Shown piece by piece: positions 16,624 through 24,181 of a DNA stretch of 64,000 nt; the stretch's first letter is position 1; every line of letters starts with the position of its first letter. The stretch is from DATDAH01 sp963725155. Its GTDB lineage: Bacteria; Actinomycetota; Acidimicrobiia; Acidimicrobiales; DATDAH01. The stretch covers positions 1,054,001 to 1,118,000 of the forward strand of contig CAVRXU010000008.1 of assembly GCA_963725155.1 (NCBI GenBank), given 5' to 3'. A model generated the notes under the pieces. That model had not been told where the DNA came from. It made no database searches and was given only the letters and a program-made list of their open reading frames with translations. Both the position numbers and the translations under genes were made by a program.

Positions 16624-16821
16624 ATGAGTGACCACGCGACGAACCAGGTGAGCAGCCTCGCTGCCGCCGTCGGCGCGCGCTCGTCTGCGTCCGCGTCGAC
16701 CTGGCAGCCGTGCACCACCGTGTATTCCGCCCTCGCCGCCAAGCAGGCGATTCGAGTGCGGATGCATGACGGCAACGGCTTTCTCACCACCCGCCGGCTG
16801 AAGGAGCGCTCCTCCCCCTGA
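16624..16821 (+). CDS. Leader upstream ORF of whiB7
   Basis: A 65-codon ORF starting at ATG 16624, with AAGGA about nine bases upstream. The peptide has no known domain and ends in an Arg/Ser-rich tail. It ends 28 bases before a terminator hairpin that precedes whiB7. In mycobacteria, whiB7 has a similar long leader with an upstream ORF, and ribosome stalling there prevents premature termination. The layout here suggests the same. The peptide itself may have no function beyond being translated. A 7-base segment inside it, CCGCCGG at 16791-16797, can pair with the 3' arm of the terminator. Confidence 0.6.
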   Translation: MSDHATNQVSSLAAAVGARSSASASTWQPCTTVYSALAAKQAIRVRMHDGNGFLTTRRLKERSSP

Positions 16822-16849
16822 CAGGGACAACGAGGATCGAAACTCCAGA

Positions 16850-16886
16850 AGCCGTCGGGAAGATCCCGGCGGCTTTCTTGGTTTTT
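16850..16886 (+). terminator. Intrinsic terminator/attenuator in the whiB7 leader
   Basis: An 11-bp stem (16850-16860 with 16864-16874, one G-U pair) has loop AGA and is followed by TTCTTGGTTTTT. This is the clearest U-tracted terminator in the window. It lies between the upstream ORF and whiB7, so most transcripts should stop here unless the hairpin is prevented from forming. Confidence 0.8.
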
Positions 16887-16962
16887 CGGCCGCCTCCGAG
16901 ACCCACATCCGATCCAACCGACCGCCACCCACCAAGACGAACATCACGAGAAGGGGAATCCG

Positions 16963-17328
16963 ATGCTCGCCGCCTTGCCCACAATCATCGACGAGGAGCC
17001 GAAGAGCTGGGAGGCCAAGGCCCGCTGCCGCGACGGCAGTGGCGCCCTGACCCACCTGTTCTTCTCCGAGGAGCTCCAGGACATCGCCCGGGCCAAGCGC
17101 ATCTGCGCCGAGTGCCCGGTGATCGAGCCGTGCCTGTCCGGCGCGCTCGAGCGGCGCGAGCCGTGGGGCGTCTGGGGCGGGCAGCTGATCCTCAACGGTC
17201 GGATCCTGGCCATCAAGCGGCGCCGGGGCCGTCCGCCCAAGCATCCGCGGCCCGAGGACCAGCTCCCGGTGATCCCGATCCCGGAGGCGCTGCGGGAGAC
17301 CGTCGGCGCCGCCGTCGGGGCCGCCTGA
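16963..17328 (+). CDS. whiB7: WhiB7-type transcriptional regulator
   Basis: A 121-residue iron-sulfur transcription factor. The four cluster ligands are C22, C48, C51 and C57. The turn motif EPWGVWGG spans 66-73. An AT-hook, RRGRPPK at 87-93, distinguishes WhiB7 from other Wbl proteins. WhiB7 binds the primary sigma factor and activates intrinsic antibiotic-resistance genes, including its own, after ribosome-targeting drugs. ATG 16963 has a strong ribosome binding site (AGAAGGGGAA). The upstream promoter, small ORF and terminator match the known attenuation layout. The C-terminal tail (about 95-121) is a Pro/Ala-rich extension. Confidence 0.88.
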   Translation: MLAALPTIIDEEPKSWEAKARCRDGSGALTHLFFSEELQDIARAKRICAECPVIEPCLSGALERREPWGVWGGQLILNGRILAIKRRRGRPPKHPRPEDQLPVIPIPEALRETVGAAVGAA

Positions 17329-17359
17329 CCGCCGCCAACGGCGGACGGGGGTGACGTGG

Positions 17360-17388
17360 CCGTCGTGGGGATCCCCCCACCACGACGG
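17360..17388 (+). terminator. Terminator hairpin after whiB7
   Basis: CCGTCGTGG (17360-17368) pairs with CCACGACGG (17380-17388), with extra G-C pairs inside. It lies 32 bases after the whiB7 stop and before the peptidase gene. No U-tract follows. Confidence 0.65.
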
Positions 17389-17428
17389 ACTGCGAACCCC
17401 CGTCTGCCCGGTGGCCTAGGTTCACGCA

Positions 17429-18691
17429 ATGACCATGATCCGGGGGAAGCGGACGGCGGCGCTGCTGGTGACAGTGCTGCTGGCGGGAACGGCCTGCAGC
17501 TCTGGGGACAGCGGTGATGACGCCGCCCCGGCCGACGAGACGACGGCCGCGGACGACACGACCACCACCACGACGGCCGCTGCGGCCGGCGTCGACACCG
17601 AGCGGGTCCAGGGCATCGTCGAGGCGCTGGCCGACGACGAGATGGAGGGTCGGAACAACCAGACCGACGGCTCGGTCCTGGCCCAGGACTTCCTCGTCGA
17701 CCAGCTGGGGCAGTTCACCGAGCCGGTGGACGGCGACAGCCTCGACGGGTACGGCTACCCCTTCGCCGCGGGCACCAACCTCATCGGGCAGATCCCCGGT
17801 GGTGACCTGGCCGACGAGTACGTCGTCCTGGGTGCCCACTACGACCACCTCGGCTCGGACTGCCCGAGCGACACTCCCGGCGACGACATCTGCAACGGTG
17901 CCGGCGACGATGCGTCCGGCGTGGCCACCGTCCTCGAGGTGGGCCGCCTGCTGGCGGCGGACCCCGAGCCGCCGCCCCGCACGGTGATCCTGGCCCTGTG
18001 GGACGCCGAGGAGGACGGCCTGCTCGGTTCGGAGGCCTACATCGCCGATCCCGCCGTCCCGCTCGACGACACCGTCGCCTACCTGAACTGGGACATCCAG
18101 GGCTCGAACCTGAGCCCGTCACTGGCCAACACCACCGTCGTCGTCGGGGCTGAGACGGGGGGCCCGAACCTCATCGCCGCCACGACGGCGGCCACCGAAG
18201 CCTCGTCGCTGGACACCCTCGCCCTCAGCCTCCTCTTCGGGCAGGGCCGCAGCGATCACGCCAACTTCGCGAACGCCGGCGTGCCCATCGTCTTCTTCAC
18301 TGACGCCAACACGCCCTGCTACCACACGTCCCAGGACGACCTGTCCAACCTCGACTTCGACAAGCTGGACCAGCAGATCCTGACCGCCGAAGCGCTGACC
18401 CGGGACATGATGTCCACCGACGACCTGCCGGAGTACGACGGCACGGCGCCTCCGGCCACCTACGACGACGCCGTCTCCATGCTGGGGGTGGTCAGCGCCG
18501 GCCAGCCGGACTTCGACCTGTTCGATGAGGCCGCCCAGGCCACAGCCGAGCAGTTCCTGGCCGACCTCAACACCATGGTCGACGCCGGGCCCGAGGCTTT
18601 CGACGACGACGCGGTCAGCACGCTCCTCGGTGGTTCGGTCGACATCGTCGAGTCGCTCAGCACCGGGGAGTGCGACGGCTTCCTCGACTGA
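17429..18691 (+). CDS. M28-family zinc peptidase, lipoprotein
   Basis: A 420-residue exported aminopeptidase-like protein. The signal peptide ends in lipobox LLAGTAC (Cys23), followed by an Asp/Thr-rich linker. Zinc-ligand motifs of M28 peptidases follow in order: GAHYDHLG, GAGDDASGVA, WDAEEDGLLGS, NWDIQG and CYHTSQDD. The catalytic core ends near residue 330, and an acidic tail of about 90 residues has no match I know. It probably trims peptides outside the membrane. It is a single gene bounded by the whiB7 terminator upstream and a 58-base gap downstream. Confidence 0.88.
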   Translation: MTMIRGKRTAALLVTVLLAGTACSSGDSGDDAAPADETTAADDTTTTTTAAAAGVDTERVQGIVEALADDEMEGRNNQTDGSVLAQDFLVDQLGQFTEPVDGDSLDGYGYPFAAGTNLIGQIPGGDLADEYVVLGAHYDHLGSDCPSDTPGDDICNGAGDDASGVATVLEVGRLLAADPEPPPRTVILALWDAEEDGLLGSEAYIADPAVPLDDTVAYLNWDIQGSNLSPSLANTTVVVGAETGGPNLIAATTAATEASSLDTLALSLLFGQGRSDHANFANAGVPIVFFTDANTPCYHTSQDDLSNLDFDKLDQQILTAEALTRDMMSTDDLPEYDGTAPPATYDDAVSMLGVVSAGQPDFDLFDEAAQATAEQFLADLNTMVDAGPEAFDDDAVSTLLGGSVDIVESLSTGECDGFLD

Positions 18692-18749
18692 GGCGGACCG
18701 GTGGCGAGCGCGAGCCGCCCGCCACTGACCACGGGTACCGTCCCCGGCC

Positions 18750-19343
18750 ATGGCAGGCAAGCGCGTGGGCAGCCCCTTCGGCGTCGCCGTGGTCGCCATG
18801 GTGCTGGCCGGCCTCGTCACGGCCCTGGTGCTGAGCTTCGTGCTGGAGGACGACGAGACGGCCGGACCTTCCGTGCTCACCCTGGCGCCGGGCGTCGGCG
18901 ACGGGACCATCCCACCGGGTGAGCTCGAGGGTGAGCCGGCGCCGGACTTCACCTACGAGCCCCTGGCGGGCGGCGCCGACATCGACTTCGACACGTTCCG
19001 GGCGGGACGGCCGGCGCTGATCAACTTCTTCTACAACGGCTGCGTCCCCTGCGTGGTGGAGATGCCGGACCTCCAGGACGCGTACGAGTCCTACGGCGAC
19101 CGGGTCGCCTTCCTCGGGCTCTCGTCCGCCGAGTCCGTCCGGGCCGGGCGCGAGCTGGTCGAGCGCACGGGCGTGACCTACGACATCGGTCGTGACCCCA
19201 ACGGCGACATCATCACCGCCTTCGCCGGAGGGGGTTACCCCACCACGGTCTTCATCGCCGCCGACGGCACGATCACCACGTCCCACCTGGCCCGGATCCA
19301 TCCCGACGAGCTCCGGGACGAGCTGGACGGGCTGCTGGCGTGA
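18750..19343 (+). CDS. TlpA/ResA-like thioredoxin, membrane-anchored
   Basis: A 197-residue protein with an N-terminal anchor helix (about 10-32) and an extracytoplasmic thioredoxin fold. The redox motif is CVPC (C98, C101) in INFFYNGCVPCVVEMP, and the cis-Pro region is GGYPTTVFIA. It should reduce apocytochrome c or other disulfides outside the membrane, receiving electrons from the CcdA protein encoded next. The stop overlaps the ccdA start by four bases. Cytochromes that need it are encoded in this window, including the caa3 subunit II. Confidence 0.88.
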   Translation: MAGKRVGSPFGVAVVAMVLAGLVTALVLSFVLEDDETAGPSVLTLAPGVGDGTIPPGELEGEPAPDFTYEPLAGGADIDFDTFRAGRPALINFFYNGCVPCVVEMPDLQDAYESYGDRVAFLGLSSAESVRAGRELVERTGVTYDIGRDPNGDIITAFAGGGYPTTVFIAADGTITTSHLARIHPDELRDELDGLLA

Positions 19344-20245
19344 TCGACGCCCCGCTGGCCCTCGCCTTCACGGCCGGGATGGTGGCGACGGTCAACCCCT
19401 GTGGCTTCGCCATGCTCCCGGCCTACCTGACCTTCTTCCTCGGCCTGGAGGGCGGAGCGGCCGACGAGGACGCCCGCGCCGGCGTGGCTCGGGCTCTCGC
19501 CGTCGGCGCCGTCGTGACCCTGGGCTTCGTGGCCGTGTTCACCACGATCGGCGCGCTGATCTCCCACCTGTCCCTGGCTGTCGACCAGTGGTTCCCGTGG
19601 ATGACCATCGTGGTCGGGCTCGCCGTCCTGGCCCTGGGCATCGCTCTCCTCGGCGGCTTCGAGCTGCGCCTGGGCCTCCCCCACCTGGAGCGGGGCGGAC
19701 GAGAACGGACCCTGCCGTCGATGTTCGTGTTCGGCGTGTCGTACGCCGTGGCCTCGCTGTCCTGCACCCTGCCCGTCTTCCTGAGCGTCGTGGCGGGCAC
19801 GTTCAGCCGGTCGAACACGGTGTCGGGCATCGCCATGTACGTGTGCTTCGCCCTGGGCATGGGCCTGGTGTTGACCGTGCTCACGCTGGCCCTCGCCCTC
19901 GCTCGCCAGTCCCTGGTCCACCGGCTGCGGTCGGCGCTCCCGTTCATCAACCGGATCGCCGGGGTCCTCCTGGTCGTGGCGGGCGCCTACTTCACCTGGT
20001 ACGGCATCTACGAGCTGCGCATCCGCGACGACCCCCGGACCGCGGCGGGTCCGGTGGACACGGTCACGGGCTGGAGCGCGGACATCTCCACCTGGATCCA
20101 GGACCTCGGGGCCGAGCGCCTCGGCCTGGCCCTGGGCATCGTGGTCTGCGCCGCTCTGCTCTTCGTCCTGGCCCGGCCGGCCTCGCCGGAGCAGACGCCG
20201 GACAGCACCGTCGACGAGGACGACGAGCCCGCCCGTGCTCGCTGA
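19340..20245 (+). CDS. ccdA: CcdA-type cytochrome c biogenesis thiol transporter
   Basis: A 301-residue membrane protein with about seven helices. The two redox cysteines are C21 in VNPCGFAMLPAYL and C142 in ASLSCTLPVFL, the conserved CcdA pair that carries reducing equivalents from cytoplasmic thioredoxin across the membrane. The C-terminal part adds a periplasm-side loop, one more helix and an acidic tail beyond the minimal family length. GTG 19340 overlaps the TlpA-like gene, and the two form a clear functional pair. Confidence 0.9.
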   Translation: MIDAPLALAFTAGMVATVNPCGFAMLPAYLTFFLGLEGGAADEDARAGVARALAVGAVVTLGFVAVFTTIGALISHLSLAVDQWFPWMTIVVGLAVLALGIALLGGFELRLGLPHLERGGRERTLPSMFVFGVSYAVASLSCTLPVFLSVVAGTFSRSNTVSGIAMYVCFALGMGLVLTVLTLALALARQSLVHRLRSALPFINRIAGVLLVVAGAYFTWYGIYELRIRDDPRTAAGPVDTVTGWSADISTWIQDLGAERLGLALGIVVCAALLFVLARPASPEQTPDSTVDEDDEPARAR

Positions 20246-20816
20246 GCTCCTGGCCCACGACGGCGTCGAGGAGCACCTCGAGTTGCGCTCGGCCGTCGGC
20301 TTCCTGGCGCTGCACGGCGGCTCGCTGGAGCGGGAGACCGACCGAGTCGCGCTCGAGGCGGCCGAGGGGTCGGGCGCGTCGCTCTACGCCCTCTGCCAAC
20401 CCGATGATCTGCGCTGGCACATCCCGTCGGCCCGGATGGACCCGGCCGAGAGCCCGGCCCTGGGACAGTTCCTGGGCCACGTCGCCGTCGTGCTGTCGGT
20501 CCACGGCTACGGGCGGGACGGCCTGTTCACCACGCTGCTCCTGGGCGGTGGTGACCGTGCGCTCGCCGGCCAGGTCGCCGGCCACCTGCGGTCGGCGCTG
20601 CCGGGCTACACCGTCGAGGACGACCTGGCCACGATCCCCAAGGCCCTGCGGGGGCTGCACCCCGACAACCCCGTGAACCGCACCGGGGGCGGGGTGCAGA
20701 TCGAGCTGCCCCCTCGCATCCGTCTCCAGGGACCCAATGCCGACCCGGCCGCCCGTCAGGCCCTCGTCGCCGGCCTCGCCGCCGCCGCCCTGGCCCTCAC
20801 GGCCAGCGGCGGGTGA
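20235..20816 (+). CDS. Poly-gamma-glutamate hydrolase family protein
   Basis: A 193-residue protein of the DUF867/PF05908 family (zinc poly-gamma-glutamate hydrolases, phage and cellular). Conserved elements in order are LHGGSLERET (H27, E32), WHIPS (H62), SVHGYGRD (H90), LLGGGDR, HPDNPVNR and GVQIELPPRIR. These carry the metal ligands and the Arg that contacts the polymer. No signal peptide is visible, so it may act in the cytoplasm. It overlaps the ccdA end by 11 bases and the convergent pdxH end by 20 bases. Whether this organism makes poly-gamma-glutamate is unknown. Confidence 0.78.
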   Translation: MLAELLAHDGVEEHLELRSAVGFLALHGGSLERETDRVALEAAEGSGASLYALCQPDDLRWHIPSARMDPAESPALGQFLGHVAVVLSVHGYGRDGLFTTLLLGGGDRALAGQVAGHLRSALPGYTVEDDLATIPKALRGLHPDNPVNRTGGGVQIELPPRIRLQGPNADPAARQALVAGLAAAALALTASGG

Positions 20817-21438
20817 TCGTCCAGCCGCGGGAGCCGTCAGCCTCGTAGGCGAAGCGGTCGTGGAGGCGGTCGGGCCGGCCGTTCCAGAACTCCCACCGGT
20901 GAGGCGTGAGCACGAAGCCGCCCCAGTTGTCGGGGCGGGGCACGCCCTGGCCCTCCCATCGGGCCGCTTCCTCCGCCACGGCCTCGACCATGGTGGAGCG
21001 GTCGGCCACCGGTCGGCTCTGCTGGGACACGCGCGCCGCCAGCTGGCTGGCCCGAGGCCGGCTGGCCCAGTAGGCGTCGGAGTCGTCGACGGTCGTCGGC
21101 TGGACGGGCCCTTCGGCCCGGATCTGCCGGCCGATCTCGACCCAGGCCAGATCGAGCGCGGCATGAGGGTTGACGGTCAGGTCCAGACCTTTGGGCGAGT
21201 CGTAGTTCGTGTAGAACCGGAGGCCGTCCGCGGCCAGCCCGCGGAGCAGGACGTAGCGGACGGAGGGCCGGCCGTCGGCATCGGCCGTGGCCAGGGCCAC
21301 GGTTTCGGGCTGGTGCACGCCCACCGCGACCGCCCGGTCCCACCAGGCCCGGCACTGGACGACCGGGTCCGGGTCCAGGTCGCTCAGGTCCAGGCCCTGG
21401 GCGAGGTGCTCCGCTCGCACACGATCCAGGTCAGCCAT
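20797..21438 (-). CDS. pdxH: Pyridoxamine 5'-phosphate oxidase
   Basis: A 213-residue FMN enzyme that oxidises pyridoxamine or pyridoxine phosphate to pyridoxal phosphate. Family motifs are RYVLLRGLAADGLRFYTNY, the SRPRASQLAARVSQQS region that binds FMN and substrate, and the C-terminal EFWNGRPDRLHDR. Length is typical. ATG at 21438. PLP made here would serve the class V aminotransferase and the decarboxylase of this window. A hairpin just upstream separates it from the radical SAM gene. Confidence 0.93.
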   Translation of the reverse strand: MADLDRVRAEHLAQGLDLSDLDPDPVVQCRAWWDRAVAVGVHQPETVALATADADGRPSVRYVLLRGLAADGLRFYTNYDSPKGLDLTVNPHAALDLAWVEIGRQIRAEGPVQPTTVDDSDAYWASRPRASQLAARVSQQSRPVADRSTMVEAVAEEAARWEGQGVPRPDNWGGFVLTPHRWEFWNGRPDRLHDRFAYEADGSRGWTITRRWP

Positions 21439-21465
21439 CGCCCCGGAGTCTCGCCGTTCTGGCGT

Positions 21466-21493
21466 CAGTGGTCACGCTGGACGTGACCCACTG
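21466..21493 (-). terminator. Terminator hairpin downstream of the radical SAM gene
   Basis: CAGTGGTCACG (21466-21476) pairs with CGTGACCCACTG (21482-21493), with one bulged base and loop CTGGA. It lies 13 bases beyond the stop of the Rv2578c-like gene and before pdxH on the same strand. Confidence 0.6.
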
Positions 21494-21505
21494 GCGCAAT
21501 TTCGG

Positions 21506-22549
21506 TCAGAGGCCCAGGTCCAGCTGGCGGGTGGGGGCCACCTTCGGGGCGTCGGGGGGCGTGGGTCGGGCGCCCTTGCCGTAGAGGGAGCGGACGGGGG
21601 CCTTGGGCGGGGCGTCGGGGCCGAGCGCCTCGCGGAAGCGGGCGGCCAGCTTCTTGCGTTGCGGGGTGGGCAGGTACGCGGTGCGGTACGAGCGCTCGTA
21701 CTGCTCGGCCAGGTCGGGGCGGTGCTGCCGGATCCAGGCCAGCACGTGCTCCTTGACGCCGGGGCGCAGGTGCAGCGGCACCGGGCCGGCGGGGCGAACG
21801 CCGATGGCCTTGCAGGCGTCGGCCACCTCGGCCAGTTGCTCCGGACCGTCGGAGAGGCCGGGCAGCACGGGCGCCATGAGCACACCGCACGGGACCCCGG
21901 TCTCCAGGAACTGCTCGACGGCCCGCAGCCGGCGGCGAGGGTGCGGCGTACCCGGCTCGGTCAGCCGCCAGACGTCCTCGTCCAGGGTCCCGACCGAGAA
22001 GTCGATGCGGACCTCGGTCCGTTGGGCCGCTTCGGTGATCAGGTCGATGTCGCGCAGGGCCAACGTCGACTTGGTCAGGATCGAGAAGGGGTTGGCGAAC
22101 TCGACCAGCACCTCGAGCACCTGGCGGGTCAGGTGGAACTTGCCCTCACAGCGCTGATAGGGGTCGGTGTTGGTCCCCATGGCAATGGCCTCCCCCGCCC
22201 ACCGCCGGGGCGACAGCTCGGCCCGCAGGACCTCCGGGGCGTTGATCTTGACCACGATCCGCCGGTCGAAGTCGTCGCCGATGTCCAGGCCCAGGTACGA
22301 GTGCGTCGGGCGGGCGAAGCAGTAGACGCAGGCGTGGCTGCAACCCCGATACACGTTGATGCTGTGGGCGAAGGCCAGCCACGGCACGTCCACCTTGTTG
22401 ATGATCGACCGGGCTCGCACCAGGGAGAACTCCATCCCCCGGAACTCGCCCCGCCCGATCTGCCGCTCGACCAGGTCGCCGAACAACGCCTGCTGCGGCC
22501 TCGGCGCGTCCTCCAGCTCCCACCGCAGCTGAGGCTCGGCCGTCGCCAT
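21506..22549 (-). CDS. Rv2578c-like radical SAM protein
   Basis: A 347-residue radical S-adenosylmethionine enzyme from ATG 22549 (a GTG two codons earlier is possible). The cluster motif is C-x3-C-x2-C in YRGCSHACVYCFARPTH, characteristic of the Rv2578c / SplB-like group found in Actinobacteria. Other markers are AMGTNTDPYQRCEGK and ILTKSTLALRDIDL. The C-terminus is basic and Pro-rich. The reaction of this subgroup is not established. It follows the methyltransferase gene on the same strand after 32 bases. Confidence 0.85.
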   Translation of the reverse strand: MATAEPQLRWELEDAPRPQQALFGDLVERQIGRGEFRGMEFSLVRARSIINKVDVPWLAFAHSINVYRGCSHACVYCFARPTHSYLGLDIGDDFDRRIVVKINAPEVLRAELSPRRWAGEAIAMGTNTDPYQRCEGKFHLTRQVLEVLVEFANPFSILTKSTLALRDIDLITEAAQRTEVRIDFSVGTLDEDVWRLTEPGTPHPRRRLRAVEQFLETGVPCGVLMAPVLPGLSDGPEQLAEVADACKAIGVRPAGPVPLHLRPGVKEHVLAWIRQHRPDLAEQYERSYRTAYLPTPQRKKLAARFREALGPDAPPKAPVRSLYGKGARPTPPDAPKVAPTRQLDLGL

Positions 22550-22581
22550 GCCCACAGTCTAGACGAACATCTGTTCGCCTG

Positions 22582-23226
22582 CTAGAGGGGACGGCGGGCG
22601 GCGCACCAGGTACCGGTGCCGGCTTCGCTGGCCTTGCCGATCCAGACGCCGGGGAGGGCGGCGACCACGTCGTCCGACGCGAGGTAGATGGGCGTGCGGT
22701 CGCCGCTGGTGTTGACCCAGACGAGCACGCCGTCGGGGGCGAGGACCCGGGCCATCTCGGTCGGGAACAGCAGCATGTTGATCACCACGAGCACCTGCAG
22801 GCTGCCGTCGGAGAAGGGCAGCTGCGAGCTGTCGGCCTGGAGCCGGGGGGCGGCGTCGGCCGGGGCCAGGCGCAACATCTCGATGGACAGGTCCGCGGCG
22901 ATGAGCCCGGGGAAGTGCTCGGCCAGCAGCGGGGTGGACAGGCCGGTGCCCGAGCCCAGCTCCAAGGTGGGGCCGTCGGTGGGGACGTTGCCTCGGTCCA
23001 ACGCGTCGTTGAGGGCGTCGTAGCGGCCGGGGACTTCGCGGGTGTGCCATTCCGGGGCCAGGCCGTCGAAGAGCTCGGCCACCTTGGCCCGACGCTCGGG
23101 CGACCAACCGTCGGGCTCGAAGGCGACCTGGCGGGTCACCGTCCGCATGGGGTGGTCGGCGTTGGCCCCGGCCTCCCGCTCGTGGCGGACCGGGACGACG
23201 ACGGGCAGGTGCTCCAGGCCCATCAC
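22582..23226 (-). CDS. Class I SAM-dependent methyltransferase
   Basis: A 214-residue cytoplasmic methyltransferase with motif I LELGSGTGLSTP and the acidic AADLSIEMLR strand that binds the SAM ribose. A Methyltransf_11-like core covers about 60-190. Substrate is unknown. A second ATG 75 bases in (MRTVTRQVAF) is a reasonable alternative start, since the first about 25 residues are poorly defined. It begins directly after sdhD, which ends at 23227, so it is probably in the same transcript. Confidence 0.78.
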   Translation of the reverse strand: MMGLEHLPVVVPVRHEREAGANADHPMRTVTRQVAFEPDGWSPERRAKVAELFDGLAPEWHTREVPGRYDALNDALDRGNVPTDGPTLELGSGTGLSTPLLAEHFPGLIAADLSIEMLRLAPADAAPRLQADSSQLPFSDGSLQVLVVINMLLFPTEMARVLAPDGVLVWVNTSGDRTPIYLASDDVVAALPGVWIGKASEAGTGTWCAARRPL

Positions 23227-23631
23227 TCAGCCGTAGCTGACGATTACCAGGGTGCCGTAGGCGAAGAGGGCGCCGGTCACCGAGTAGAGCAGCGCCTTCA
23301 CGGCGGCCCGACGGCCCGGGCGGGTGACGTAGTCGTCGATGCTCCAGCGCACGCCGTTGACGCCGTGGAGGAGGGCCAGCGCCAGCAGGGCCCAGTCGAA
23401 CAGGCGCCACAGGGGGTTTTCCCAGCGTTCGCCCACGAACTCGGCATCGGTGTCGACGACGTCGTTGAGGATGTGGGTGATGGCGAAGTGGGTCAGGGCC
23501 AGGAAGATCAGGATCAGGCCCGAGACCCGCATGAAGTACCAGGACCAGGTCTCGAAGTTGGACTTGGGCTTGCGGGCCAGGGCACCGCGGCTGGAGGCCC
23601 GGGCCCGACGGCTGGTGGCGGGGGCGGCCAT
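23227..23631 (-). CDS. sdhD: Succinate dehydrogenase membrane anchor subunit
   Basis: A 134-residue three-helix membrane protein. WYFMRVSGLILIFLALTHF resembles the heme- and quinone-binding helix of SdhD, and the second half has HGVNGVRWSIDDY. With SdhC it anchors the flavoprotein and iron-sulfur subunits and passes electrons from succinate to menaquinone. Its ATG at 23631 shares one base with the sdhC stop. sdhA and sdhB are not next to it; the downstream gene is a methyltransferase. Confidence 0.85.
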   Translation of the reverse strand: MAAPATSRRARASSRGALARKPKSNFETWSWYFMRVSGLILIFLALTHFAITHILNDVVDTDAEFVGERWENPLWRLFDWALLALALLHGVNGVRWSIDDYVTRPGRRAAVKALLYSVTGALFAYGTLVIVSYG

Positions 23632-24014
23632 CAGAGGATCTTCCCGTCGATGAACGGCCAGAGGATGATCAACGAGCCGGGGATGCCGGCCAGCAGGGTC
23701 AGGGCGACCACGCCGGTGGTCAGCATCTTCTCGTTGGCCACCGCCCTCGGGAAGAAGTCCACGATCACGATGCGCAGGCCGTTGAGCGAGTGGAAGAGCA
23801 GGGCCAGCAGCAGCCCGCACTCGAACAGGCGCAGGAGGATGTTGCCGTAGAGGGCGTGGACCTCGTCGTAGAGGTCGACGTCGGCGTTGACCAGCGACAC
23901 GTCCACGATGTGGAGCAGCAGGAACATGAAGACCAGGAAGCCCGAGACCCGATGGGTCACGAAGGCCCACTGGCCGCTGCGCCCCTTGTAGATGGTGCTG
24001 CTTCCTGCTCTCAT
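23631..24014 (-). CDS. sdhC: Succinate dehydrogenase cytochrome b556 subunit
   Basis: A 127-residue protein with three helices. SGQWAFVTHRVSGFLVF and LLLHIVDVS show the conserved Arg-Val-Ser-Gly and heme-ligating His of SdhC. A second motif, HSLNGLRIVIVDF, matches the quinone-site helix. The ATG at 24014 overlaps the end of a small membrane protein gene (ATGA), so the three small membrane-protein genes form one tightly coupled unit. Confidence 0.88.
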   Translation of the reverse strand: MRAGSSTIYKGRSGQWAFVTHRVSGFLVFMFLLLHIVDVSLVNADVDLYDEVHALYGNILLRLFECGLLLALLFHSLNGLRIVIVDFFPRAVANEKMLTTGVVALTLLAGIPGSLIILWPFIDGKIL

Positions 24015-24148
24015 CGAGAGGCTTTCGGGTACCAGCGATCGCCCCAGAACGTGGTCCGGGCCACGTAGAGGCCGAAGCCGGTGATGAGCAGGGCCACGAG
24101 GCCCAGGGCGATGCTGAACAGCACCTGCGCCGTGGTCAGAGCGAGCAC
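24011..24148 (-). CDS. Small single-helix membrane protein upstream of sdhC
   Basis: A 45-residue ORF from a GTG at 24148, with one hydrophobic helix (VLFSIALGLVALLITGFGLY) and a basic/aromatic C-terminus (FWGDRWYPKASR). Its TGA overlaps the sdhC ATG by four bases, the same coupling seen between real genes in this window. I do not recognise the family. It may be a small accessory subunit or assembly factor of the succinate dehydrogenase membrane domain; that is inference from position only. Confidence 0.6.
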   Translation of the reverse strand: MLALTTAQVLFSIALGLVALLITGFGLYVARTTFWGDRWYPKASR

Positions 24149-24181
24149 GGGGCGACGATACCCGAGGCCGGAAACCCCCTC

